From the NCBI GenBank assembly GCA_023432655.1, contig JAEYUK010000268.1, positions 1 through 12,799 of the forward strand: a stretch of 12,799 nucleotides of DNA. Direction: 5' to 3'. Under the pieces are notes generated by a model. That model ran no database searches, was not told where the DNA came from, and worked only from the letters and a program-made list of their open reading frames with translations. Shown here piece by piece: positions 8,001 to 12,799 of the stretch. Source of the DNA: Pseudomonadota bacterium. Lineage in GTDB: Bacteria; Bdellovibrionota; Bacteriovoracia; Bacteriovoracales; Bacteriovoracaceae. Numbering within the stretch: position 1 is the stretch's first letter; every line of letters begins with the position of its first letter. The position numbers and the translations under genes are program-made.

Positions 8001-8435
8001 TTAAGCTAAAATTCCAGTCAGGTCGACAACTTTGCCCAGAGACTTAGACTGTCTTCCGATGAAACTACTTGATTCATCTCTTTCCGACTCTTCCTTGCAA
8101 AGAATACATTCCTCAGCAGTAGGACGGGCCATTAAACGCTCAAACTTGATCCATGAATCGCACTCAGTGCAAATCCCGTATTCATTCGTTTCAAATTTTT
8201 TCAAAGCTTTATCAATTTTCTTCGCATAGAAAACTTCTCTGTTTCTGAAACGGAGTTGATGAGAGTTGTTGTAATCATTGATTGATTGTTCAACATCGTC
8301 ACCACTGTCTCTGGTAGTTAGACTAAGGTCACCGGCCGTATCCTTGTCAAAAACCAGACTTTCTTTTTCTTCCAACAACTTATTTCTAAGAGTCTCAAGT
8401 TGTTTTTTAGTAAGCGCTTTAACTTTTTCGGACAT
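8001..8435 (-). CDS. DksA/TraR-family zinc-finger transcription regulator
   Basis: Proteins of this family enter the secondary channel of RNA polymerase and, in the DksA type, work with ppGpp to adjust rRNA and stress promoters. The 144-residue protein has a helical coiled coil (about 8-83) and a four-cysteine zinc finger, C89-x2-C92-x17-C110-x2-C113, followed by helix. MARPTAEECILC (102-113) closely matches the DksA motif ARPTADLCIDC. The coil-tip motif DxxDxA of E. coli DksA appears here as D46-D-V-E49-Q-S51, so the second Asp and the Ala are changed. TAGGAGA precedes the ATG by about 8 bases. It lies 27 bases after mglA and 9 before mtnP. Whether it is the main DksA or a paralogue cannot be decided from this window. 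Confidence 0.88.
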   Translation of the reverse strand: MSEKVKALTKKQLETLRNKLLEEKESLVFDKDTAGDLSLTTRDSGDDVEQSINDYNNSHQLRFRNREVFYAKKIDKALKKFETNEYGICTECDSWIKFERLMARPTAEECILCKEESERDESSSFIGRQSKSLGKVVDLTGILA

Positions 8436-8462
8436 GGGAAAAATCTCCTATTCGAGAATAAA

Positions 8463-9053
8463 CTATTCCAATCCACCCTTAATATTAAGGAGGACAGATT
8501 TAGATACCATTTTTAATGTTTCAAAAACTCCTTTACCGTTTGTCGCCACAGCTTCAAACGCAGGGAATTTTCTTTTGTTCAATTGAAATTGCAAATCTTC
8601 TACCGGAACGATGTTCGGAAGATCACGCTTATTCCATTGCATGACCATTGGTACTTTGGAAATGTCATAACCTTGCTCAGCAAGGTTTCTCTCTAATCCT
8701 TGATATGACTCTATGTTCGCTTCCATTCTCTCAACTTGAGAGTCAGCTACAAAAACTAAACCATCCACACCTCTTAAAATAAGCTTGCGGCTGGCTTCAT
8801 AAAAAACTTGTCCAGGAACGGTATAAAGATGGAACCGGGTTTTAAAACCGCGAATCTCACCTAAATCCAGGGGAAGAAAATCAAAGAATAGAGTTCTTTC
8901 ATTCTCAGTATTGAGAGTGATCATCTGTCCTTTATTGTTAGAACTAGTTTTCTGATAAATATACTGAATGTTAGTCGTCTTACCGCCCAGTCCTGGGCCG
9001 TAATATACAATCTTACAGTTAATTTCTTTAGTATGATAATTTACAAATGACAT
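8463..9053 (-). CDS. mglA: MglA, Ras-like small GTPase of cell polarity
   Basis: MglA in its GTP form marks the leading pole in Myxococcus and switches motility direction; in Bdellovibrio an MglA affects pili and prey invasion. Compared with the Myxococcus protein recalled from memory, this 196-residue sequence is collinear with no gap over its first 80 or so residues. P-loop GPGLGGKTT is at 19-27, the intrinsic arginine finger R53 is in ERTLFF, the switch II segment reads LYTVPGQ with T78 and Q82 at the same numbers, and NKRD gives base recognition. Myxococcus D52 is E52 here. The ATG at 9053 is chosen over a GTG four codons upstream because it matches the family start MSF and has AGGTGG 8 bases before it. 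It begins 1 base after mglB. Confidence 0.95.
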   Translation of the reverse strand: MSFVNYHTKEINCKIVYYGPGLGGKTTNIQYIYQKTSSNNKGQMITLNTENERTLFFDFLPLDLGEIRGFKTRFHLYTVPGQVFYEASRKLILRGVDGLVFVADSQVERMEANIESYQGLERNLAEQGYDISKVPMVMQWNKRDLPNIVPVEDLQFQLNKRKFPAFEAVATNGKGVFETLKMVSKSVLLNIKGGLE

Positions 9054-9054
9054 A

Positions 9055-9552
9055 TTAGTTTCCACCTACAGAGAAAAGACGATCAATTTCTTCATCAGAA
9101 ATTTCCGTGAAAAGAAATCCTTCCCGGTCGCTGGTTTTTACCTTTTTAGGTTGTGGGATGTTATCGTTTACAAACAAACGGTCCATTTCTTCTTTAATCT
9201 GAGACACCTGACGCTTTAGCTGGCCAGGATTTACACAATCATTATAAAGAGCGCCAAGGAAATATCTTTTACCCCCCAAATGAAAAGGAAAAAGATAAAT
9301 ACCCTGAGAAGAAGTATCGAAAGCGAGTCTAAATTCCATCACATCCTGATCAGGACTAGTAAGCCCTATCAATGCTTCCGAAGCTTGCCAAACTCCACTC
9401 ACCAAAGCAGATACCGAAGTAGTTGTTTGGTTTTGGACTGAATCATAAATGGTTATCCCATCTTCTCTGGTAACAAATAAACGTGCATTTACACCCGATT
9501 TTTTCGGATCTAAAACATGTTTTATTTTTTCAGTTACATTCATTTGTTTCAT
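9055..9552 (-). CDS. mglB: MglB-like Roadblock/LC7 protein, probable GAP/partner of MglA
   Basis: A 165-residue soluble protein placed directly before mglA. MglB homodimers stimulate GTP hydrolysis by MglA and mark the lagging pole in Myxococcus. The central part (about residues 20-125) has the Roadblock/LC7 pattern of a ligand-type strand ([16 protein letters not shown]), a helix with alternating small and polar residues ([19 protein letters not shown]) and a later strand pair ([20 protein letters not shown]). The C-terminal tail [11 protein letters not shown] resembles the tail of Myxococcus MglB (EISDDDIDNLF, from memory), a segment reported to contact MglA. The ATG at 9552 overlaps the recR stop as TAATG. 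The core is diverged, so the family call leans on the tail and on the neighbour mglA. Confidence 0.82.
   Translation of the reverse strand: MKQMNVTEKIKHVLDPKKSGVNARLFVTREDGITIYDSVQNQTTTSVSALVSGVWQASEALIGLTSPDQDVMEFRLAFDTSSQGIYLFPFHLGGKRYFLGALYNDCVNPGQLKRQVSQIKEEMDRLFVNDNIPQPKKVKTSDREGFLFTEISDEEIDRLFSVGGN
9062..9067 (-). promoter_or_regulatory. Ribosome binding site of mglA inside the end of mglB
   Basis: AGGTGG on the minus strand, 8 bases before the ATG at 9053. A GTG at 9063-9065 lies within it and cannot be its start codon, which settles the mglA start. The site falls within the last codons of mglB, linking expression of the two partners. Confidence 0.6.
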
Positions 9553-10148
9553 TAAAATCTTTTCCGATTTTCTAGGGCCTTCGTAATCGTCATCGGATCT
9601 AAATATTCTAGACTCCCGCCAATCGGGACCCCGAAGCCAATTCTTTCCACTCTAATCGTTTCCGGAAGTAGGGTTTTAAAGTAAGAGCAAGTTGCATCGC
9701 CCTCTACTGAAGGATTAATGGCAAGGATGATTTCCTGGATGTCCTTTTCAATAATACGACTTCTAAGTTCATCCATCTTTAATTCATCCGGTCCAATACC
9801 CAGAAGCGGGTTCAAAACGCCGCCTAAGATATGATAGACCCCGCGGAAGTGTCCGCTTTTCTCTATCGCCATTAAGTCCGAAGCGTTCTCAACGACACAA
9901 AGAGTTTTCATAAACTGTCGGGATTCATCAGCACAAATAGAGCAAAGGCTTTCATCGGCAAACATGCCACACTCTTCGCAAAGTTTAAGATCTTTCAGTG
10001 AAGAGACGGCCGATCCTACCGCATTCAATTCCTGCGCTTTCCAATGTGTCATGCTCATAACCATCCGGAAGGCGGTTTTTTCACCGACACCCGGAAGCTT
10101 GGTAAGAGCTTCAACTGCATTTTTAATCACTTCAGGAAGCTGAATCAT
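9552..10148 (-). CDS. recR: RecR, recombination mediator protein
   Basis: RecR works with RecO (and RecF) to load RecA on single-stranded DNA in gap repair. The 198-residue protein has the usual length and domain order: helix-hairpin-helix with LPGVGEKTA (18-26), a four-cysteine zinc finger C57-x2-C60-x8-C69-x2-C72, a Toprim domain from about 81 to 175 with the acidic CVVEN (E87) and NPSVEGDATCSYF, and a C-terminal VERIGFGVPIGGSLEYLD that matches the family (VSRIAxGxPxGxxLEYxD). The ATG lies 1 base after the ybaB stop, with AGGAA about 11 bases upstream. dnaX-ybaB-recR is a widely conserved gene order. Confidence 0.97.
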   Translation of the reverse strand: MIQLPEVIKNAVEALTKLPGVGEKTAFRMVMSMTHWKAQELNAVGSAVSSLKDLKLCEECGMFADESLCSICADESRQFMKTLCVVENASDLMAIEKSGHFRGVYHILGGVLNPLLGIGPDELKMDELRSRIIEKDIQEIILAINPSVEGDATCSYFKTLLPETIRVERIGFGVPIGGSLEYLDPMTITKALENRKRF

Positions 10149-10149
10149 T

Positions 10150-10458
10150 TTAGAACATTCCTGGAATATTCATGCCGCCAGTTACTTTAGACATAGCTTG
10201 TTGAACCATGTCTTGAGAATCTTTCATTGCCTGATTAACAGCAGTGAAGACAAGCTCTTCTAGAGTTGCAACATCATTAGGGTCCACACACTCTTTATTA
10301 ATAGAGATGCTAAGGAGCTGTTGCTTACCGTTTACTTTTACTTTTACCATCCCGCCGCCGGCAGAGGATTCAACCTCTCTTTCAGCAAGTTCATTCTGAA
10401 GCATCGCTAGTTTAGCTTGCATCTGCTGGGCCTGTTTCATCAAATTATTCATATTCAT
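10150..10458 (-). CDS. ebfC: YbaB/EbfC family nucleoid-associated protein
   Basis: Small dimeric DNA-binding protein of 102 residues found next to dnaX and recR in many bacteria. The N-terminal half is a helix rich in Gln and Met (NLMKQAQQMQAKLAMLQNEL), followed by the family core ESSAGGGMVKVKVNGKQQLLSISI, a PNDVATLEELVFTAVNQAM helix and a glycine/methionine-rich tail (VTGGMNIPGMF). The ATG at 10458 has AGGAG about 6 bases upstream and begins 3 bases after dnaX; a second ATG two codons later is possible. Its role in the cell (nucleoid structure, expression effects) is known only in part for the family. Confidence 0.95.
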   Translation of the reverse strand: MNMNNLMKQAQQMQAKLAMLQNELAEREVESSAGGGMVKVKVNGKQQLLSISINKECVDPNDVATLEELVFTAVNQAMKDSQDMVQQAMSKVTGGMNIPGMF

Positions 10459-10461
10459 AAA

Positions 10462-12075
10462 TTACTCCTGATTATTTAAGATGATTTTATCAACCTTGCT
10501 GTTAAATAGTTTTTCAGCTTCTTTAACGTATGGGTTATTCAAAATTCTCTGTCGACGTTCTTCTTCGAGATTGTTTTCTCTTTCAACATCGATTTCAACT
10601 TTGGTTTTAAAATTCTTATCTTTCTTTTCTTCCAGACTTAATGTCTGAGTTTTAAATTGAATCTTCTCGATATCAGTTTCAAAGAAATCGGCCAAGTGAT
10701 TTTTTAATCTGGCATAGACATCTTTTTCTTCCACGTACTCTTTAAACACAACAGCATCTTCTGGGAAGGCCACAGTTACGATCAAAGGTACGGATTTGGT
10801 ATCTAATTCTTCAATAAGATTACCGTGCTCAATGTTGGCGGCGGTTGCCGGAGAAGTTTGTCGCAGATAGTTCAGAAAATCATTCCAGGTCTTAGCTGGC
10901 TCAATTACTGGTGCTACTTGGACTTCAACTTTTCCGGCTTCAGACTTTCCCTGCTGAGGAATATCTCCTAGCTTAAGGTCTGAACCAGTAAGTATTGAAC
11001 GACGAAGAGTTATTTTTTGCAGAAGAATCAGAACAACTTTTTCTGGGTTGTTAGTAGTTACCGCCCATTGAAAATCTTTTACCAGCGTTTCATAGATCCA
11101 GAATAACTCGGCAATTGTAATATCTTTTAAACTGCCGGCCGTAAGAATCTCTTCTTTATATAAAGTCTGTTGCTCATCTATCAGATTAATAATCCGGTAA
11201 AATCCATCCAGAATTTGGTCGCACAGTTTTTTAAGATCAATGTTTTCATCAATTAACTGGCGATAGATCTTACTCACTGTTTTAACTTCGCCCACTAGTA
11301 CAGAAGAAAGAAGTTCTTTCATTGCTGAGGTGCCAGCAAGACCCAGGGCTTGGGTCAAAGACTCTTCCGTGACTCGGTTATTTCCAGATAGGCCTAACAC
11401 CTGATCAAAGATAGAAAGCGTATCGCGAACAGAACCTTGTCCAAGTTCTGCCAGCTTCTCGGCAATTTTAGGAGAAGAAAAAGTTATTCCTTCAGCTTGA
11501 GCTATGTTCTGAACATGCTGAGCAAGAATATCTACCGGAACATTTTTAAAGTCGTATCTCTGGCAACGAGAAATAACTGTCCCTAATAATTTATGAGGGT
11601 CTGTTGTCGCTAATATAAAGAGAGCGTGAGCTGGCGGTTCTTCTAATGTTTTAAGAAGAGCATTGAATGCTGAGACAGACAGCATATGGACTTCATCGAT
11701 CACATAAATTTTATGCTTACCGCGTGTGGGAAGATATTGAACGTTTTCAATTAATGACCGAACATCATCAACGCTATTATTAGAAGCCCCATCAATTTCA
11801 GTATAGTCCATAGAACTACCGGAATCGATGTCCCGACATGATTCACACACAAGACACGGATTAAAATCCGGCTTCCTGTTTTCACATCTAATGGCCTTGG
11901 CAAATAACCTCGCAATGGAAGTCTTACCAACGCCACGCGTTCCAGTAAAAAGATAAGCATGGGCGAGCTTATCTTGCTTAATTGCTTTTTGCAGGGTCCG
12001 GGTTACATGGCCTTGTCCTACAACTTCTTCAAATTGCTTAGGACGCCACTTCCTGGCCAACACTTGATAGGCCAT
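10462..12075 (-). CDS. dnaX: DnaX, DNA polymerase III clamp-loader subunit gamma/tau
   Basis: ATPase subunit of the clamp loader that opens the beta clamp and, in its long form, ties the replisome together. The 537-residue protein begins with the family signature YQVLARKWRPKQFEEVVGQ. Walker A is GTRGVGKTS (45-53), the zinc module is C64/C74/C77/C80, Walker B is VIDEVH (125-130) and the SRC motif with the trans-acting arginine is S169-R-C171. AAA+ domain I-II and the collar region extend to about residue 370, followed by a tau-like C-terminal region that is shorter than in E. coli tau (643). GGAGAG lies 5 bases before the ATG within a small inverted repeat. A possible frameshift site is listed separately. 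Confidence 0.97.
   Translation of the reverse strand: MAYQVLARKWRPKQFEEVVGQGHVTRTLQKAIKQDKLAHAYLFTGTRGVGKTSIARLFAKAIRCENRKPDFNPCLVCESCRDIDSGSSMDYTEIDGASNNSVDDVRSLIENVQYLPTRGKHKIYVIDEVHMLSVSAFNALLKTLEEPPAHALFILATTDPHKLLGTVISRCQRYDFKNVPVDILAQHVQNIAQAEGITFSSPKIAEKLAELGQGSVRDTLSIFDQVLGLSGNNRVTEESLTQALGLAGTSAMKELLSSVLVGEVKTVSKIYRQLIDENIDLKKLCDQILDGFYRIINLIDEQQTLYKEEILTAGSLKDITIAELFWIYETLVKDFQWAVTTNNPEKVVLILLQKITLRRSILTGSDLKLGDIPQQGKSEAGKVEVQVAPVIEPAKTWNDFLNYLRQTSPATAANIEHGNLIEELDTKSVPLIVTVAFPEDAVVFKEYVEEKDVYARLKNHLADFFETDIEKIQFKTQTLSLEEKKDKNFKTKVEIDVERENNLEEERRQRILNNPYVKEAEKLFNSKVDKIILNNQE
10679..10705 (-). other. Candidate -1 frameshift site in dnaX
   Basis: On the minus strand the in-frame codons TTA AAA AAT (residues 457-459) form an A AAA AAT heptamer of the X XXY YYZ type at 10699-10705. 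A -1 slip would add six residues (SLGRFL) and stop at TGA, 10679-10681, giving a form of about 465 residues instead of 537. Frameshifting that makes gamma from tau is known in E. coli dnaX at A AAA AAG. I see no strong downstream hairpin and no close upstream Shine-Dalgarno stimulator, so this is only a candidate. Confidence 0.25.
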
Positions 12076-12105
12076 AACTCTCCAAAAATTTTGGGTTTTG
12101 AGAGT
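12076..12105 (-). promoter_or_regulatory. Inverted repeat covering the dnaX ribosome binding site
   Basis: Minus-strand ACTCTC (12105-12100) and GAGAGT (12082-12077) are perfect 6-base arms. Next to them AAAA can pair with TTTT around a bulged G, giving a stem of about 10 pairs. The 3' arm contains most of the GGAGAG that precedes the dnaX ATG, so folding would reduce access to it. This is structure seen in the sequence; a regulatory role is inference. Confidence 0.35.
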
Positions 12106-12328
12106 CGCAAAATAGGGGAGTAAGGTTACAAAGTCATGGCGCAGATGCTAGGGGAAATCCAATAAAAGAATGATGTAAGAACATATCAGAATCGATAAAT
12201 TTTATTGGCCATTTCCTTGGCCTACTCTCGTAAAAAGCGCTCTCGATTTCATAGTCATTACCCAGAAAACTCCAAGAACGGCAGAACTAAGAATTTTAAG
12301 GGGATTAATAAAGAGATCTTCTTTAGCA
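12106..12328. other. Noncoding spacer between ffs and dnaX
   Basis: No credible gene is found in this stretch. No sigma-70-type promoter with good -35 and -10 boxes is visible on the minus strand; the best weak matches are TTGGAG with TATGAA and TGGCCA with TGATAT. A short inverted repeat GGCCA/TGGCC (12207-12222) has no T-run after it and is not a standard terminator. An 18-codon minus ORF (MTMKSRALFTRVGQGNGQ) exists but is not convincing. The absence of a terminator after ffs leaves room for read-through into dnaX. Confidence 0.5.
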
Positions 12329-12426
12329 GCAGCCTGAACTTAAACACAACGTCCCAAACCGCTACCGTTGCTCCATTCCTGGCCTGGCGGGGTTGACGGC
12401 GAAACGCTCATCTAAGACAGACTGCC
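12329..12426 (-). ncRNA. ffs: Signal recognition particle RNA, small bacterial (4.5S) type
   Basis: RNA scaffold that binds Ffh for co-translational targeting to the membrane. The apical helix 8 is clear: on the minus strand GCCAGGCCAGGAATGGAGCAACGG contains stem CCA-GGAA-TGG with the GGAA tetraloop at 12376-12379 and the conserved loop sides CAGG and AGCA that bind the Ffh M domain. The ends pair: GCAGUCUG (12425-12418) with CAGGCUGC (12336-12329), 8 pairs in a row, then CUUAGAUG with the GUUUAAG side and GCGU with ACGU. About 97 bases is the small SRP RNA size. No Alu domain is seen. The gene just before dnaX is a familiar position for ffs. The exact 3' end is not certain; no U-rich terminator follows. 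Confidence 0.93.
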
Positions 12427-12433
12427 GAAAAAG

Positions 12434-12462
12434 ATACTAGTCGGGTTGAGGGGGCTTGTAAA
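12434..12462 (-). promoter_or_regulatory. Promoter of the SRP RNA gene
   Basis: Sigma-70-type promoter on the minus strand: -35 TTTACA (12462-12457), a 17-base spacer, and -10 TAGTAT (12439-12434). Transcription is expected about 7-8 bases later, at the G of 12426 or 12425, exactly where the paired 5' end of the SRP RNA begins. This agreement between promoter spacing and RNA fold supports both calls. It is the only strong promoter seen in the window and could also feed dnaX. Confidence 0.8.
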
Positions 12463-12472
12463 GATGTTACAG

Positions 12473-12503
12473 TAGCACCGAGAAGAGCTAATTCTCAGTG
12501 CTA
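12473..12503 (-). terminator. Hairpin over the stop codon of the upstream gene, terminator-like without U-tract
   Basis: Minus-strand TAGCACTGAGAA and TTCTCGGTGCTA form a 12-pair stem with one G-U pair around a 7-base loop TTAGCTC that contains the TAG stop of the 97-codon gene. On the plus strand the G-U would be a C-A mismatch, so the fold favours minus-strand RNA. The following bases (CTGTAACATCTTT) lack a real U-run, so it is not a textbook terminator. It may stabilise the mRNA 3' end or weaken read-through into ffs, whose -35 box begins 10 bases later. Confidence 0.45.
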
Positions 12504-12781
12504 ATAATTCTTTGAGAAATATTCAATTGCTCTTGAAGATAAGACTCAAGCTTTGAACCACGTTCTGACTTTGGAAGCGCATTTAGCAGTTTACTATAAC
12601 GGTCGGCCCAAAGGAGAGCGTTGGCCTTAAGTTCACTGTTTCGCGGAGTCATATACTTTTGTTCGTATTTTTCCGGAGTGGCCAAGAGCTTATGAGGCTT
12701 CTTTACTCTTGGGGCCGTCAGAACACCTAAATCATCAGTGATAAACTTATCCCCACTTGGATAAACCGGATAATTATTCAT
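12488..12781 (-). CDS. Unrecognised small protein of 97 residues, possibly longer upstream
   Basis: I do not recognise this protein. It is charged and rich in Lys, Leu and Ser, with no signal peptide, membrane segment or cysteine motif. The N-terminal third (about 1-30) is Pro-containing and likely extended (YPVYPSGDKF, LTAPRVKKPHK), and residues about 48-93 look helical (LKANALLWADRYSKLLNAL, KLESYLQEQLNISQRI). The ATG at 12781 has only a weak TAGG about 8 bases upstream, and the frame stays open to the window edge (VQVGSL before the Met), so the true start may lie outside. It is on the same strand as ffs and dnaX and ends 25 bases before the ffs -35 box. Coding status is supported by length and strand only. 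Confidence 0.6.
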   Translation of the reverse strand: MNNYPVYPSGDKFITDDLGVLTAPRVKKPHKLLATPEKYEQKYMTPRNSELKANALLWADRYSKLLNALPKSERGSKLESYLQEQLNISQRIISTEN

Positions 12782-12799
12782 CAGAGAGCCTACTTGTAC

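Noticed and set aside
8436..8462. TATTCGAGAATA palindrome between mglA and the dksA-like gene as a terminator or operator
   Set aside because: The arms are five AT-rich pairs with a two-base loop, and there is no T-run after it on the minus strand.
11751..11960. Second minus-strand frame of 69 codons inside dnaX
   Set aside because: It is an alternate frame of the conserved Walker A/zinc region of dnaX, with no independent support.
12207..12222. GGCCA/TGGCC inverted repeat as an ffs terminator
   Set aside because: The stem is only five pairs and is followed by AATAAAATTT rather than a U-run on the minus strand; it also lies over 100 bases beyond the RNA end.
12106..12328. dnaX promoter candidates (TTGGAG/TATGAA and TGGCCA/TGATAT)
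   Set aside because: Each matches only about half of the -35 consensus, no better than expected by chance in AT-rich DNA.
12205..12396. Plus-strand ORF of 63 codons
   Set aside because: It runs through the SRP RNA gene on the opposite strand, is basic and low in complexity, and has no ribosome binding site or recognisable motif.
1..12799. CRISPR arrays, insertion sequences, tRNA genes, phage or defence genes
   Set aside because: No repeat arrays, transposase motifs, tRNA-like folds or defence domains were found; the window is a compact core-gene region.

Overview
The window carries 13 complete protein genes and two at the edges (murD cut off, the 97-codon gene possibly cut off), all on the minus strand, plus one RNA gene also on the minus strand. 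Read in the direction of transcription (right to left), the order is: an unrecognised 97-codon gene; the signal recognition particle RNA gene (ffs) with a clear promoter; dnaX, ybaB/ebfC, recR; an mglB-like and an mglA gene; a dksA/traR-family gene; mtnP; then the division and cell wall (dcw) cluster rsmH, ftsL, ftsI, murE, murF, mraY and the first 100 bases of murD.

The organism is a Gram-negative, DAP-type bacterium of moderate to low GC content. MglA and MglB next to each other, a FtsI with a C-terminal PASTA domain and a myxobacteria-like MglA sequence all point to the former Deltaproteobacteria. My best guess is a Bdellovibrionota predator, possibly of the Bacteriovorax/Peredibacter type. 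This is inference from gene content and remembered family sequences, not a database result.

From the dnaX start to murD the genes are packed as one train. Gaps are at most 27 bases and several junctions overlap (TAATG at recR/mglB and murE/murF, ATGA at mtnP/rsmH, TTGA at ftsL/ftsI, 11 bases at ftsI/murE, 35 bases at rsmH/ftsL). No terminator is visible inside the train. The ffs promoter is the only strong promoter I can see, and ffs has no obvious terminator before dnaX, so read-through from ffs into dnaX is possible.

Functionally the train joins four themes: replication and recombination (dnaX, ybaB, recR), cell polarity (mglB, mglA), stringent-type transcription control and methylthioadenosine salvage (dksA-like, mtnP), and septal peptidoglycan synthesis (rsmH to murD). 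The usual mraZ gene in front of rsmH is absent; mtnP sits there instead. The most interesting points are the MglA/MglB polarity pair inside a housekeeping operon, hairpins that would hide the Shine-Dalgarno sequences of mraY and dnaX, a possible -1 frameshift site in dnaX, a MurE lacking the usual N-terminal DSR motif, and a DksA-like protein with an altered tip motif.
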